From Ahrensia sp. (GTDB taxonomy: Bacteria > Pseudomonadota > Alphaproteobacteria > Rhizobiales > Rhizobiaceae), in contig JAHEJF010000004.1 of assembly GCA_024639025.1 (NCBI GenBank), positions 1 to 19,448 of the forward strand: DNA of 19,448 nt. Direction: 5' to 3'. Each line of letters opens with the position of its first letter. Position 1 is the first letter of the stretch. The notes under the pieces are model-generated. The model made no database searches. It was not told where the DNA came from and saw only the letters and a list, made by a program, of their open reading frames with translations. This document shows, piece after piece, positions 6,972-16,770 of this stretch. The translations under genes and the position numbers were made by a program.

Positions 6972-9740
6972 ATGGGCACTCAGTCTCTCAAAGCCAATCC
7001 ACGGCCCAGCGACACAGCTGATTCGCCCAAAGCGCCGTTGCCTGCGCCGACACCCATGATGGCCCAATTTTTAGAGATCAAGGCCGCCAATCCGGATTCG
7101 CTGCTGTTTTACCGCATGGGCGATTTCTACGAGCTGTTTTTTGATGATGCCGAAGTGGCGTCACGCGCTCTGGGCATCGCGTTGACCAAGCGCGGCAAGC
7201 ATCTGGATCAGGACATTCCGATGTGCGGTGTGCCGGTCCATGCCGCCGATGATTATCTTCAGAAACTGATCGCATTGGGACACAGGGTGGCCGTATGCGA
7301 GCAGTTGGAAGATCCCGCAGAGGCCAAGAAACGTGGTTCCAAGGCGGTGGTTAAACGCGATGTCACCCGCCTGGTGACCCCGGCCACCATTACCGAAGAA
7401 AAGCTGCTGGATCCCGCAGAGACATCCTATCTGGTGTCGGTTGGACGGGTCAAAGCGGGCGGCGATGCACTGGCGCTTGCATGGATCGACATAACCACCG
7501 GCCAGTTTCGGCTCATGGAAACCAGTGCCAAGGCGCTGCTTTCCGACCTAATGCGTATAGCACCCAAGGAGATTGTGGTTGCAGAACCGGTCTACCACGA
7601 CGAAATCTTGCGGCCGATTTTTGATCAGTTTGGACGTTCAGTTTCATTGCAACCGGCCATCCTGTTCGACAGCGGTACTGCAGCCGATAAGCTGGCGCGG
7701 TTTTTCAATGTCCAAACCACTGACGGCTTTGGCAGTTTTACCCGGGCTGAACTCTCTGCGGCAGCCGGTGCGATTGCCTATGTTGAGAAAACACAGATAT
7801 CAGAACGCCCCTCATTGCAGCGCCCGGAGCGCGAAAGCGAAGGCTCGCACCTGTTCATCGATCCGGCAACACGATTGAACCTTGAACTTGAGAAGACGCT
7901 TTCTGGTTCGCGGGATGGTTCTCTGCTCAAGGACATGGACAGAACAATAACCGGCGGCGGGGCGCGGCTCTTGGCCGAACGCCTGCGGGCGCCACTGACC
8001 GACTGCGCGCAAATCAACGAACGCCTTGATGCGATCAGTTTCTTCATGCTGCAAAGCGATCTTGGCCTGAAACTGCGCTCGCAGCTCAAATCCCTGCCCG
8101 ACATGCCGCGCGCGCTGGCCAGACTTTCGCTCAACCGCGGCGGACCCCGCGACCTGGCCGCTGCCGCAAAGGGGCTCTCTGTGATCAAGGACATTGCCGG
8201 CACGCTGAATAATGAGCTGGATGCCGAGAGCCTGCCTGCTGAGTTGGCCGCAGCTCAATCGGCCCTTTTGGCTACGCCCGAGGAATGCACCGCTCATCTC
8301 AATCGCGCCCTGGCCGATGACCTGCCCTTGCTCAAGCGGGATGGCGGGTTTGTACGGGATGGCTATTTTGACGAGCTTGACGAGTTGCGCGCCCTGCGCG
8401 ACCAGTCACGCCGCATCATTGCCGGGCTGCAGGCTTCCTATGCCGATGAAACCGGCGTTAAATCATTGAAGATCAAACACAACAATGTGCTTGGCTACTT
8501 TATCGAGGTCACTGCCCTCAATGCCGGACCGCTCACTGAGACCGACGCAGCCAAGGCCCGGTTCATTCATCGCCAGACGCTGGCCAATGCCATGCGCTTC
8601 ACAACGACCGAACTTGCCGACCTGGAAAGCAAGATTGCCAGTGCTGCCGGCCGTGCCTTGTCCATCGAACTTGGCATTTTTGACACGCTGCGCGATGAAG
8701 TTGTCGCGCAAGCAGAGGCAATTCGCCGTTCCGCCCATGCGGCTTCGGTGCTGGATGTGACGATGGGCCTGGCGGAATTGGCGGCATCCCAAGGCTATTG
8801 CCGCCCGATGGTCGATGACAGCAGGACCTTTGCTATCACGGCTGGCCGGCACCCGGTGGTCGAGCAGGCGTTGCAGCGTCAGTCACAGCGCCCCTTTGTC
8901 GCCAATGATTGCGATCTTTCGCCGACGTTGGATGGCGACAATGAAAACGGTGCCATCTGGATCCTGACCGGACCGAATATGGGTGGCAAGTCAACGTTTC
9001 TGCGCCAGAATGCGCTGATCGCAGTCATGGCGCAAATGGGCTCGTTCGTCCCGGCGGGTGCTGCACATATTGGCGTGATTGATCGCTTGTTCAGCCGGGT
9101 TGGCGCTTCAGATGATCTGGCCCGTGGCCGGTCGACTTTTATGGTGGAGATGGTCGAAACAGCCGCCATCCTGAACCAGGCAACGCCTAACTCACTGGTT
9201 ATACTCGATGAAATCGGGCGTGGCACGGCGACATTTGACGGTTTGTCGATTGCGTGGGCAACCATTGAATATCTGCATGAACACAACAAATGCCGAACCT
9301 TGTTTGCGACCCATTTCCATGAATTGACCGCGCTGAGCGAACGGCACAACCGGCTCGCCAATGTCACGATCAAGGTCAAGGAATGGGAGGGTGATGTCAT
9401 CTTCCTGCACGAGGTCACGCGCGGCGCAGCTGATCGTTCCTATGGTGTGCAGGTGGCGCGTTTGGCCGGGTTGCCGGATGCGGTGGTATCGCGCGCGCGC
9501 CATGTTTTGGACGAGCTTGAGTCGCAAGGACGGCAAAACAAAACAGAAGCATTGATTGATGACCTGCCGTTGTTTTCGATTGAAATTGCTCGAGCGCAAT
9601 CCGCACCAGCGGTGAAGAATTCAGAAGCTGCTAATGCTGTACGGGAAGCCCTTGAGCAGATTACACCAGACGAAATGACGCCCATGCAGGCGCTCGAGGC
9701 GCTATATTCCCTCAAAGCAATCAACTCTAAGAAGAACTGA
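6972..9740 (+). CDS. mutS: DNA mismatch repair protein MutS
   Basis: Mismatch-recognition ATPase of methyl-independent or MutL-dependent repair. It has 922 residues, longer than E. coli MutS (853) but usual for rhizobia, partly through a Pro/Ala-rich N-terminal extension of about 16 residues. The mismatch-reading Phe-x-Glu is F52-Y53-E54 in MGDFYELF. The lever, clamp and connector domains follow. The ATPase has Walker A at 667-675 (GPNMGGKST), Walker B D746-E747 ([11 protein letters not shown]) and the signature FATHFHELT. The C-terminal [19 protein letters not shown] resembles the dimer/tetramer helix pair of E. coli MutS. The ATG at 6972 has only a weak purine-rich leader (GAAACGGA). A small TGCGCA-GTT-TGCGCA hairpin lies at 6930-6944. 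glnD starts 2 bases after the stop. Confidence 0.97.
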   Translation: MGTQSLKANPRPSDTADSPKAPLPAPTPMMAQFLEIKAANPDSLLFYRMGDFYELFFDDAEVASRALGIALTKRGKHLDQDIPMCGVPVHAADDYLQKLIALGHRVAVCEQLEDPAEAKKRGSKAVVKRDVTRLVTPATITEEKLLDPAETSYLVSVGRVKAGGDALALAWIDITTGQFRLMETSAKALLSDLMRIAPKEIVVAEPVYHDEILRPIFDQFGRSVSLQPAILFDSGTAADKLARFFNVQTTDGFGSFTRAELSAAAGAIAYVEKTQISERPSLQRPERESEGSHLFIDPATRLNLELEKTLSGSRDGSLLKDMDRTITGGGARLLAERLRAPLTDCAQINERLDAISFFMLQSDLGLKLRSQLKSLPDMPRALARLSLNRGGPRDLAAAAKGLSVIKDIAGTLNNELDAESLPAELAAAQSALLATPEECTAHLNRALADDLPLLKRDGGFVRDGYFDELDELRALRDQSRRIIAGLQASYADETGVKSLKIKHNNVLGYFIEVTALNAGPLTETDAAKARFIHRQTLANAMRFTTTELADLESKIASAAGRALSIELGIFDTLRDEVVAQAEAIRRSAHAASVLDVTMGLAELAASQGYCRPMVDDSRTFAITAGRHPVVEQALQRQSQRPFVANDCDLSPTLDGDNENGAIWILTGPNMGGKSTFLRQNALIAVMAQMGSFVPAGAAHIGVIDRLFSRVGASDDLARGRSTFMVEMVETAAILNQATPNSLVILDEIGRGTATFDGLSIAWATIEYLHEHNKCRTLFATHFHELTALSERHNRLANVTIKVKEWEGDVIFLHEVTRGAADRSYGVQVARLAGLPDAVVSRARHVLDELESQGRQNKTEALIDDLPLFSIEIARAQSAPAVKNSEAANAVREALEQITPDEMTPMQALEALYSLKAINSKKN

Positions 9741-9742
9741 AC

Positions 9743-12559
9743 TTGGCCAATTTGGACAAAAAACTGAAATCGATCGTGGATGGCGCTGCGCTGGACACAG
9801 CGCTGACAAAGTTGGCGGCTGCCAACGATGGCAATGGCGACGATCCGAAAGTCCGACAACAGGTGCTGGCGCATCTAAAATCGGTCATGGCTGATGGACG
9901 GGCAAGGGCAGAACAATTGCTGTTTGAAGATGGACGCGGGCGCGGTTGCGCAGAACGCCTTTGCCATTTGCAGGACGAAATCATCCGGGCCACGTACGAT
10001 TTTGCGCTCAACCATGTATACAAGGCGACCAATCTGTCCAATGCCGAAAAGCTGGCCTTGGTCGCCGTTGGCGGTTATGGCCGGGGTACATTGGCGCCGC
10101 AATCCGATGTCGATTTGCTGTTTGTGCTCCCCTACAAGCAAACACCACTTGGCGAACAAATCGCTGAGTACATTCTTTACATGCTGTGGGATCTCGGCTT
10201 GAAAGTTGGCCATGCAACCCGCACGATCGACGAGTGCATCAAGCTTTCCAAAAGCGACGCAACCATCTGCACTTCCATTCTTGAATCGCGCTATTTGACC
10301 GGCGACAAAGAGCTCTTTGAAGAAATGCTCGACCGGTTCTATCAGGAGGTCGTGACCAAAACCACGTCGCAATACATTCATGCCAAGCTGGAAGAGCGCG
10401 ACGACCGACACAAGCGGCAGGGCGCTACGCGCTATGTTGTCGAACCCAATGTCAAAGACGGCAAGGGCGGGTTGCGCGATCTGCACACACTGTTCTGGAT
10501 CGGCAAGTATTACTACCGCGTCCGCAGGCGCGTGGAACTGATTGAAAAAGGCGTATTCACGCGCGCTGATTACAAGCTTTTCGTCAAGTGTGAAGACTTT
10601 CTGTGGGCCGTGCGCTGCCATCTACATTTTTTGACCGGAAAGGCAGAAGAGCGGCTTTCCTTTGATGTTCAGCGCGAACTGGCCGAGCGCATGAGCTACC
10701 AGTCCCATCCGGGCTTGCGCGATGTCGAACGGTTCATGAAACACTATTTTCTGATCGCCAAGGATGTCGGCGATCTTACCCGAATCTTCTGTGCAGCGCT
10801 CGAAGAACAAGAACTGATGGAAGGGCCATCTTTGTCCAAGCTGCTGCAGCGGCTACCGTTCATCAGCAAATCGCAAAAGATCCCGGGCATCAAGGATTTC
10901 ATCATTGATAATCAACGCATCAATGTTGCCGCGCCAGATGTGTTTGAAAGCGACCCGGTCAACATCATCCGAATGTTCCACCTGGCAGACCGCTATGCGC
11001 TCGAATACCATCCCGAGGCATTTCAGCTGATCAGAAAGTCGCTAAAGCGGATCGACAAAAACCTGCTCACCAATGTGAATGCCAACTCGTTGTTTGTCGA
11101 TATTCTGACATCCGGCAACAATCCTGAACTCAATCTCAGACGCATGAATGAAGCCGGTGTCTTGGGCCGCTTCATTCCGGATTTCGGCAAGATTGTCGCG
11201 ATGATGCAGTTCAACATGTATCACAGCTATACGGTGGACGAGCATCTGATCAGATCGGTTGGTGTGTTGGCCGGTATCGAGTCTGGTGAGCTGAGTCATG
11301 AGCACCCGCTTTCAACCGAGCTGTTGCCGACGATGCAGAACGAGCGAGCGATCTTGTATGTCGCACTTCTGCTGCACGATATTGCCAAGGGCAGGCCTGA
11401 AGATCACTCGATCGCAGGTGCAAAAGTGGCAAGAAAACTTTGCCCGCGGTTGGGATTTTCCAAAGACGATACCGAGCTGATCGCTTGGATCATTGAAGAG
11501 CATCTGACCATGAGCATGATCGCGCAATCACGCGATCTTTCGGACCGGAAAACCATTGTTGATTTCGTGGCCAAGGTGCAGACGGTCCGCCGTCTGAAGG
11601 TCCTTCTTGTGCTGACGGTATGTGACATCAGGGCAGTGGGACCCGGCGTGTGGAATGGTTGGAAGGGCCAATTGTTACGCACTCTTTACACCCAGGCCGA
11701 ATTGGCGATCACGGGCGGTTTCTCAGAGATCGCCGGCAGTGCCGGTGCCAAGGCACAACGGGCAAAACTCGAAGAGGCGCTGGACGACTGGGATGCGGTT
11801 GAGCGCAACAAGTACAGCAATTTGCACTATGACAACTACATACTGACGGTGCCGCTCGAAGATCAAATCAGGCACGCCCATTTCGTGCGTGATGCTGACA
11901 AGCAAAGCAAACCGCTGGCCACGACGGTCAAAACGGATGCCTTTCAGGCGATCACTGAAATCACGATTCTGGCGCAGGATCATCCACGACTTCTTTCCGT
12001 CATCGCGGGCTGCTGTTCCAGCGTCGGCGCCAAGATCGATGGCGCGCATGTTTTTACGACGAGCGATGGCCGGGCTCTGGATACCATCTTGCTCGAACGC
12101 GAATTTGAGGATGATGAAGATGAAATTCGCCGCGCTGAAAGGATATGTGCGCTGATTGAAGATGTTTTGTCAGGCAAAACCTATCTTCCCGCCGTGCTTT
12201 CCAAGCCTGTGCGCAAAGGACGCAAGACCAGTGCATTCCAGGTCGATCCGGTCATCAAGATCAACAATGCACTGTCTGATCGATTCTCGGTGATCGAGGT
12301 ACAGGGGCTGGACCGGTTTGGCCTGTTGTCCGAATTAACGCAGGCCCTTTCGGATCTGCAGCTGGATATTCGTTCCGCGCACATCACGACCTTTGGCGAG
12401 AAGATCATCGACAATTTCTATGTCACGGATTTGCTTGGTGACAAGATCACCAATCCGGCGCGTCAGAACAAGATCAAGAAGACGCTAGCCGACGCGTTTG
12501 TGGTCAAAAACAATGCCGTCGCCAAGCCAGCGAAAAAGACAGAGGAAAAGACCGCTTGA
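9743..12559 (+). CDS. glnD: Bifunctional [protein-PII] uridylyltransferase / uridylyl-removing enzyme
   Basis: Primary nitrogen-status sensor: it uridylylates PII proteins (GlnB/GlnK) when glutamine is low and removes UMP when glutamine is high. It has 938 residues, normal for alphaproteobacteria. The nucleotidyltransferase domain has GGYGRGTLAPQSD at 110-122 with metal ligands D122 and D124. The linker domain includes VEPNVKDGKGGLRDLHTLFW. The HD hydrolase domain carries H494 (HSYTVDEH) and the H545-D546 pair (LLLHDIAKG). Two C-terminal ACT domains, the glutamine sensors, lie at about 735-815 and 848-925. The TTG at 9743 gives an N-terminus that matches rhizobial GlnD (Met-Ala start), and no in-frame ATG occurs before residue 49. 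It is tightly coupled to mutS in front and overlaps murJ behind. Confidence 0.96.
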   Translation: MANLDKKLKSIVDGAALDTALTKLAAANDGNGDDPKVRQQVLAHLKSVMADGRARAEQLLFEDGRGRGCAERLCHLQDEIIRATYDFALNHVYKATNLSNAEKLALVAVGGYGRGTLAPQSDVDLLFVLPYKQTPLGEQIAEYILYMLWDLGLKVGHATRTIDECIKLSKSDATICTSILESRYLTGDKELFEEMLDRFYQEVVTKTTSQYIHAKLEERDDRHKRQGATRYVVEPNVKDGKGGLRDLHTLFWIGKYYYRVRRRVELIEKGVFTRADYKLFVKCEDFLWAVRCHLHFLTGKAEERLSFDVQRELAERMSYQSHPGLRDVERFMKHYFLIAKDVGDLTRIFCAALEEQELMEGPSLSKLLQRLPFISKSQKIPGIKDFIIDNQRINVAAPDVFESDPVNIIRMFHLADRYALEYHPEAFQLIRKSLKRIDKNLLTNVNANSLFVDILTSGNNPELNLRRMNEAGVLGRFIPDFGKIVAMMQFNMYHSYTVDEHLIRSVGVLAGIESGELSHEHPLSTELLPTMQNERAILYVALLLHDIAKGRPEDHSIAGAKVARKLCPRLGFSKDDTELIAWIIEEHLTMSMIAQSRDLSDRKTIVDFVAKVQTVRRLKVLLVLTVCDIRAVGPGVWNGWKGQLLRTLYTQAELAITGGFSEIAGSAGAKAQRAKLEEALDDWDAVERNKYSNLHYDNYILTVPLEDQIRHAHFVRDADKQSKPLATTVKTDAFQAITEITILAQDHPRLLSVIAGCCSSVGAKIDGAHVFTTSDGRALDTILLEREFEDDEDEIRRAERICALIEDVLSGKTYLPAVLSKPVRKGRKTSAFQVDPVIKINNALSDRFSVIEVQGLDRFGLLSELTQALSDLQLDIRSAHITTFGEKIIDNFYVTDLLGDKITNPARQNKIKKTLADAFVVKNNAVAKPAKKTEEKTA

Positions 12560-14118
12560 GTTTGATTCGCAAATTCGCCAGCGTCGGCGGCGCGACCTCT
12601 GCCAGTCGCGTGCTGGGATTTGTGCGTGAAGCGCTCATTGCATCGGTGCTTGGTGCCGGTCCGGTTGCTGACGCTTTTTATGCGGCTTTTCGTTTCCCGA
12701 ACCTGTTCCGGCGCCTGTTTGCCGAGGGAGCTTTCAATTCCGCTTTCGTGCCCTTGTTTGCCAAGGAACTAGAAGGTGAAGGTCAGGAAAAGGCAGCCAA
12801 GTTTGCCGGCGAAGTTTTCTCTGTTCTGACACTTGTGCTGCTTGTGCTGACCGTGTTGGCCATTGCCTTCATGCCCTATTTGGTGGCGACAATCATTGCG
12901 CCGGCTTTTGCCGACACACCTGAGAAGTTCGAGCTGACCACTGATCTCACGCGCATCATGTTTCCCTATCTGATGGCCATGTCGCTGGTCGCGATGCTAT
13001 CGGGCATCCTCAATTCGCTGCGCCGATACTTCATTGCCGCGATTGCACCGGTGCTGCTCAATGTCGTTTTGATTGGAATGCTGGTAAGCGCTCTCGTGCT
13101 GGACGTCTCTGACCCGCGGGTCGGTGTTCTGCTTGCGATTGGCGTGGTCGTTTCGGGCCTTTTGCAGCTGGGACTGTTGGTTCTGGGTATCAAACAGACA
13201 GGCTTTTCGTTTCGTCCACGGCGGCCAAGAATGTCTGCCAAGGTCAAGCGGCTTCTGGCGCTGGCGGCACCGGCGGCGCTGACCGGAGGCATAGTTCAAA
13301 TTAACCTGGTTATCGGGCAAATCATTGCATCTGCGCAGGATGGTGCAATTGCGCTTTTGTCGTTTGCCGACCGCGTCTATCAACTGCCTCTTGGCATTAT
13401 CGGGATTGCCATCGGTGTTGTGCTGCTGCCCGAATTATCCCGTGCGCTGCGGGCCGAGGCGTTTGATGAAGCACGCGGCTTGCAGAACCGGTCGATTGAA
13501 TTTGCGCTGGCGTTGACCGTGCCCGCCGCCGTTGCGTTGGCCATCATTCCCGGCGCTATCGTTGCGGTGCTTTTCGAGCGAGGCGCGTTCTTGCCCGAGA
13601 CAACGGCAGCCACCGCTGCAGCACTTGCAGCCTTTGCCTGGGGACTGCCCTCCTTTGTTCTGATCAAGGTTTTTCAACCGGCCTATTTTGCCCGCGAGGA
13701 CATGCGCACGCCGATGTGGTTTTCGCTGGCATCGCTGATCATCAATGCCGGACTGAGCCTGACCCTTTTTCCGATCTATGGCCATGTGGGCATCGCGATT
13801 GCGACCAGCGTCGCGGGCTGGGCAACGGCTTTGCTGCTGGCGGGCGCGCTGTGGAGGCGCAATGAGTTCAGACCTTCCTCTGAAACCCTGCAGCGATGTT
13901 TGATGGTGCTGGTGTGCAGCACCATCATGGGTGTGTGCCTCTATCTGAGCTGGCGCTGGGGCGCAGACATGTTCCTTGCCTCTGGTATCGGTACCCGAAT
14001 CCTGCTGCTGCTCGCTGCAATTGCCGTGTCGATGGGTGTCTATTTTCCACTGTCGCTGATGACAAATGCCATCGACCGGGCCGCCTTGATGCAGGCGCTG
14101 GGTCGCAGAGCCTCTTGA
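12556..14118 (+). CDS. murJ: Lipid II flippase MurJ (MviN)
   Basis: Inner-membrane flippase that moves the peptidoglycan precursor lipid II to the periplasmic side; 520 residues, almost wholly hydrophobic, consistent with the 14 helices of the MOP-superfamily MurJ fold. Charged residues needed in E. coli MurJ are all present: R18, R24, D39, R52/R53 (FPNLFRRLFAEGAFNSAF) and R273 in FADRVYQLP. The start is TTG at 12556, giving MSLIRKFASVGGAT as in rhizobial orthologues. It is preceded by GAGG at 12542-12545 and overlaps the glnD stop as TTGA; a second in-frame TTG at 12562 is possible but would trim a conserved N-terminus. Coupling to glnD is expected from the overlap. Confidence 0.96.
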   Translation: MSLIRKFASVGGATSASRVLGFVREALIASVLGAGPVADAFYAAFRFPNLFRRLFAEGAFNSAFVPLFAKELEGEGQEKAAKFAGEVFSVLTLVLLVLTVLAIAFMPYLVATIIAPAFADTPEKFELTTDLTRIMFPYLMAMSLVAMLSGILNSLRRYFIAAIAPVLLNVVLIGMLVSALVLDVSDPRVGVLLAIGVVVSGLLQLGLLVLGIKQTGFSFRPRRPRMSAKVKRLLALAAPAALTGGIVQINLVIGQIIASAQDGAIALLSFADRVYQLPLGIIGIAIGVVLLPELSRALRAEAFDEARGLQNRSIEFALALTVPAAVALAIIPGAIVAVLFERGAFLPETTAATAAALAAFAWGLPSFVLIKVFQPAYFAREDMRTPMWFSLASLIINAGLSLTLFPIYGHVGIAIATSVAGWATALLLAGALWRRNEFRPSSETLQRCLMVLVCSTIMGVCLYLSWRWGADMFLASGIGTRILLLLAAIAVSMGVYFPLSLMTNAIDRAALMQALGRRAS

Positions 14119-14175
14119 ACCACGCTGTGAGCCCTGCCATAAGCGCGCAAAACCAATTGATCTAAGAGAAAACTG

Positions 14176-15243
14176 ATGTCCAACGAGATACCACAACGCG
14201 TGTTTTCAGGCGTCCAGCCGACAGGCAATCTGACGCTCGGCAATTATCTGGGCGCCATTCGGCGGTTTGTCGCTTTGCAAGAGCACCATAGCTGCATTTA
14301 TTGCGTTGTGGACCTGCACGCCATCACCATTGCGCAGGATCCGCGCGAATTGATGGATGCCACCCGCTCGGTTGCCGCCGCCTATATCGCTGCCGGCATT
14401 GATGTCTCCAAGCATATTGTCTTCAATCAGAGCCGCGTACACCAACACGCTGAACTGGCCTGGGTATTCAACTGCATTGCGCGCATGGGTTGGTTGAGCC
14501 GGATGACTCAGTTCAAGGAAAAGGCCGGCAAAGACCGGGAGAAGGCCTCTGTTGGTTTGTTCTCCTATCCAACATTGATGGCGGCTGATATTCTGCTCTA
14601 CAGGGGCACGCATGTGCCGGTTGGTGATGACCAGAAACAGCATCTTGAGCTGACCCGGGATATCGCACAGAAATTCAACAATGACTTTTCTGACCGCATT
14701 GCGGAACTTGGTCTGGGTGTCGAAATGGAGATCGGCCGGGAAATCGTCAACGGTTATTTTCCTTTGACCGAACCGCTGATCGAAGGCCCTGCAACCCGCA
14801 TTATGAGCTTGCGGGATGGCACCAAGAAAATGTCGAAATCAGACCCGTCGGATATGTCTCGCATCAATCTGACCGACACAGAGGATGACATTGCCAAGAA
14901 AATCCGCAAGGCAAAGACCGACCCCGAGCCCCTGCCCTCGGAAGTGGAAGGATTGGAGAACCGTCCAGAGGCCGCCAACCTTGTCAGTATCTTCGGTGCG
15001 TTGACCGACAAGGAGCCGGGCACGGTCCTGCAGGAATATGGTGGCAAACCGTTCTCTGAGTTCAAACCCATTTTGGCCGAAGTTGCAATCGACGCCATCA
15101 CGCCCATTACCAGCGAAATGCGCCGTTTGAGCGCCGATCCGGCCTATATCGATTCCGTTTTGGCCAATGGGGGCGAACAGGCGAGTGCGATTGCCGCAGA
15201 AACCATGCGGGATGTTCGGGATATTGTGGGCCTATTGGCATAG
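14176..15243 (+). CDS. trpS: Tryptophan--tRNA ligase
   Basis: Class Ic aminoacyl-tRNA synthetase that charges tRNA-Trp. It has 355 residues, about 20 more than E. coli TrpS, as is common in alphaproteobacteria. The HIGH-equivalent motif is [13 protein letters not shown] (residues 15-27) and the KMSKS loop is KKMSKS at 217-222. The tryptophan pocket segment [16 protein letters not shown] is intact. It starts at ATG after AAGAGAAA, 57 bases behind murJ, and so is probably at the end of the mutS-glnD-murJ transcript, though its own promoter cannot be ruled out. Confidence 0.97.
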   Translation: MSNEIPQRVFSGVQPTGNLTLGNYLGAIRRFVALQEHHSCIYCVVDLHAITIAQDPRELMDATRSVAAAYIAAGIDVSKHIVFNQSRVHQHAELAWVFNCIARMGWLSRMTQFKEKAGKDREKASVGLFSYPTLMAADILLYRGTHVPVGDDQKQHLELTRDIAQKFNNDFSDRIAELGLGVEMEIGREIVNGYFPLTEPLIEGPATRIMSLRDGTKKMSKSDPSDMSRINLTDTEDDIAKKIRKAKTDPEPLPSEVEGLENRPEAANLVSIFGALTDKEPGTVLQEYGGKPFSEFKPILAEVAIDAITPITSEMRRLSADPAYIDSVLANGGEQASAIAAETMRDVRDIVGLLA

Positions 15244-15271
15244 AATCTCTGGCGATTTGTTGAGATTTTCC
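15241..15271 (+). terminator. Weak hairpin at the end of trpS
   Basis: AATCTC (15244-15249) can pair with GAGATT (15262-15267) around a 12-base loop, extended by two further pairs into the stop codon, and TTC follows. The stem is short and AU-rich with a poor T-run, so termination here would be inefficient at best. Confidence 0.2.
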
Positions 15272-15392
15272 AAACGGATTTGCGTAACAGATTCAATTGC
15301 AATACCTGTTTGGACGTCATGATTGCCGGCTGAAACACTCGCCTGGGTCGATATTTCGCACATTTGGGCAACAATTGCCTTGAACGGACCTG

Positions 15393-15411
15393 TCCAAAGT
15401 CCTACTTTGGA
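15393..15411. promoter_or_regulatory. Operator-like inverted repeat upstream of the nifU-like gene
   Basis: TCCAAAG and CTTTGGA form a perfect 7-base dyad around TCCTA, 52 bases before the start codon. It overlaps a possible promoter: TTGAAC at 15380-15385, 17-base spacing, then TACTTT at 15403-15408. It does not match the Irr, RirA or iron-rhodo-box consensus sequences as I know them. It could be a regulator site or an RNA hairpin in the leader. Confidence 0.35.
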
Positions 15412-15433
15412 GTCATTCTAATCTAGTTATCCC

Positions 15434-15450
15434 GCCTGCTTTTGTCAGGC
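15434..15450 (+). other. Short leader hairpin just before the nifU-like gene's ribosome binding site
   Basis: GCCTG pairs with CAGGC around a 7-base loop. The stem ends 3 bases before the GGAG (15454-15457) that serves the ATG at 15464. It leaves the ribosome site free, so any effect would be on mRNA stability or spacing. Confidence 0.3.
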
Positions 15451-15463
15451 ACTGGAGCAAACC

Positions 15464-16036
15464 ATGTTTATTCAAACCGAAGCAACGCCCAATCCAGCGA
15501 CTTTGAAGTTTCTGCCTGGCCAGGTCGTCATGGACCAGGGCACTGCAGATTTCAGAGAAGCCAGCTCAGCTGCCGAACGGTCGCCATTGGCTGGGAAGCT
15601 GTTTGATGTGGACGGCGTTTCCGGCGTGTTTTTCGGGTATGATTTCGTCACCATAACCAAAGAGGATACGCTTGACTGGGCCCATTTGAAGCCAGCCATT
15701 CTGGCAGCCATCATGGAGCATTTCATGGCCGGTCACCCGGTGATGTCTGATGCAGGCAATTCAGGCTTTAATGAAGACGACGAAGCTGAATTTTTTGATG
15801 AAAGCGACGAGGCCATCGTCACGACGATCAAGGAACTTATCGATACGCGTGTCCGGCCGGCCGTTGCACAGGATGGCGGCGACATTACATTTCGCGGTTT
15901 CAAGGAAGGCACCGTGTTCCTGCACATGAAAGGCGCTTGCGCCGGTTGTCCTTCATCCACAGCCACGCTGAAACACGGCATACAGAATCTTCTGCAGCAC
16001 TTCATTCCGGAAGTGCAGCAAGTCGAAGCTGTTTGA
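15464..16036 (+). CDS. NifU-family (Nfu-type) iron-sulfur cluster scaffold or carrier
   Basis: Protein of 190 residues with two domains. The Nfu_N domain (about 1-90) opens with the hallmark MFIQTEATPNPATLKFLPG. The C-terminal NifU domain (about 115-187) has the cluster-binding C159-AG-C162 in KGACAGCPSST. An acidic linker (EDDEAEFFDESDE) joins them. Such proteins hold or pass 4Fe-4S clusters to client enzymes in the cytoplasm. This is the mitochondrial NFU1-like form, not the E. coli NfuA form with its A-type domain, so I give no symbol. GGAG lies 6 bases before the ATG. The gene is monocistronic by position, with its own 220-base leader region and a strong terminator. Rhizobial relatives often have a universal-stress-protein gene between trpS and this gene; it is absent here. 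Confidence 0.93.
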   Translation: MFIQTEATPNPATLKFLPGQVVMDQGTADFREASSAAERSPLAGKLFDVDGVSGVFFGYDFVTITKEDTLDWAHLKPAILAAIMEHFMAGHPVMSDAGNSGFNEDDEAEFFDESDEAIVTTIKELIDTRVRPAVAQDGGDITFRGFKEGTVFLHMKGACAGCPSSTATLKHGIQNLLQHFIPEVQQVEAV

Positions 16037-16050
16037 GGATAAAATCTCAC

Positions 16051-16090
16051 AAAAAAGCCGGGCTGATCTGCATCAGCCCGGCTTTTTATT
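16051..16090. terminator. Strong, probably bidirectional intrinsic terminator
   Basis: AGCCGGGCTGAT (16056-16067) pairs perfectly with ATCAGCCCGGCT (16072-16083) around a CTGC loop. An A-run lies on the left and TTTTTATT on the right, so the U-tract exists for both strands. It sits between the stop of the nifU-like gene (+) and the stop of the transpeptidase gene (-), and suits both. Confidence 0.93.
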
Positions 16091-16105
16091 GTTCCAAAAG
16101 CGCGC

Positions 16106-16729
16106 TTAGCCCTTAACGATGACTTTTGCGCCTGGTTTTGCCCGATTATAAAGATCCACGATGTCCTGGTTCATCAGACGAATACAGCCAGATGACATCG
16201 CTTTTCCGATTGACCACCATTCCGGCGTGCCATGCAGACGATAGCCTGTATCGCCACCACGACGCGTCAGATACAACGCCCTTGCCCCCAAGGGATTTGT
16301 CAGTCCTGGCTTCATGCCGCCCCGATATTTTGCAAGTTCAGGCTGGCGTCTGATCATGGCTGGCGGTGGTGTCCATGTTGGCCACTCACGCTTCCAGCCG
16401 ACCCGTGCAACGCCCGACCATTCAAAACCTGCGCGGCCTACACCGATTCCGTAGCGAACCGCCTTGCCGTCAGGTTCAACCAGGAACAAGTGGCGCGCCT
16501 TGGTATCAACAATGATCGTGCCAACTTTTTCCTTGCCTGTGTAGGCGACAGTCTGACGTCTGAATTCCTTTGGCACTTTTGATACCGGAATAGACGGAAG
16601 ACGATAGCCGCCATCACTTTTTGATGCATATGCATTGACGAAAAGCGACGAGTTGCTGGTTGTCGTACAGCCCGATACAGCCATCAGACCAGCCAATGCC
16701 GCCGCCAGTAATTTAATTTGAATTCTCAT
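16106..16729 (-). CDS. L,D-transpeptidase (YkuD domain) lipoprotein
   Basis: Envelope enzyme of 207 residues that forms L,D crosslinks in peptidoglycan or attaches proteins to it. The N-terminus is a lipoprotein signal: basic MRIQIK, a hydrophobic core, and lipobox VSGC with the modified C21, a substrate for the LspA encoded at 2259-2747. After a short linker the YkuD domain (about 68-206) carries catalytic H166 (YRLHG) and C182 in SSGCIRL, with R184. The start is the ATG at 16729 because GAGGGA lies 4 bases upstream; an in-frame TTG 12 bases earlier has no such site. The gene is divergent from mmcB and converges on the terminator at 16051-16090. Which L,D reaction it performs (3-3 crosslink or protein anchoring) is not readable. 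Confidence 0.93.
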   Translation of the reverse strand: MRIQIKLLAAALAGLMAVSGCTTTSNSSLFVNAYASKSDGGYRLPSIPVSKVPKEFRRQTVAYTGKEKVGTIIVDTKARHLFLVEPDGKAVRYGIGVGRAGFEWSGVARVGWKREWPTWTPPPAMIRRQPELAKYRGGMKPGLTNPLGARALYLTRRGGDTGYRLHGTPEWWSIGKAMSSGCIRLMNQDIVDLYNRAKPGAKVIVKG

Positions 16730-16733
16730 GGAT

Positions 16734-16739
16734 TCCCTC
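16734..16739 (-). promoter_or_regulatory. Ribosome binding site deciding the transpeptidase start
   Basis: On the minus strand GAGGGA sits 4 bases before the ATG at 16729. It lies after the alternative TTG at 16741, so that TTG would have no ribosome site of its own. Confidence 0.6.
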
Positions 16740-16770
16740 AAACCTCAGCTCACCCACTTCTGCCCCGTAT

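Noticed and set aside
9875..10621. Open minus-strand frame of 248 codons across glnD
   Set aside because: It lies opposite the conserved nucleotidyltransferase domain of GlnD and shows no family features of its own.
13435..14196. Open minus-strand frame of 253 codons across the 3' half of murJ
   Set aside because: It is antisense to a clear murJ, has low-complexity Gln/Arg/His-rich composition, no recognisable motif and no ribosome site; it is a by-product of murJ codon use.
15413..15424. TTCTAA as half of an Irr box upstream of the nifU-like gene
   Set aside because: The matching TTTAGAA half is missing, so only a 6-base chance match remains.
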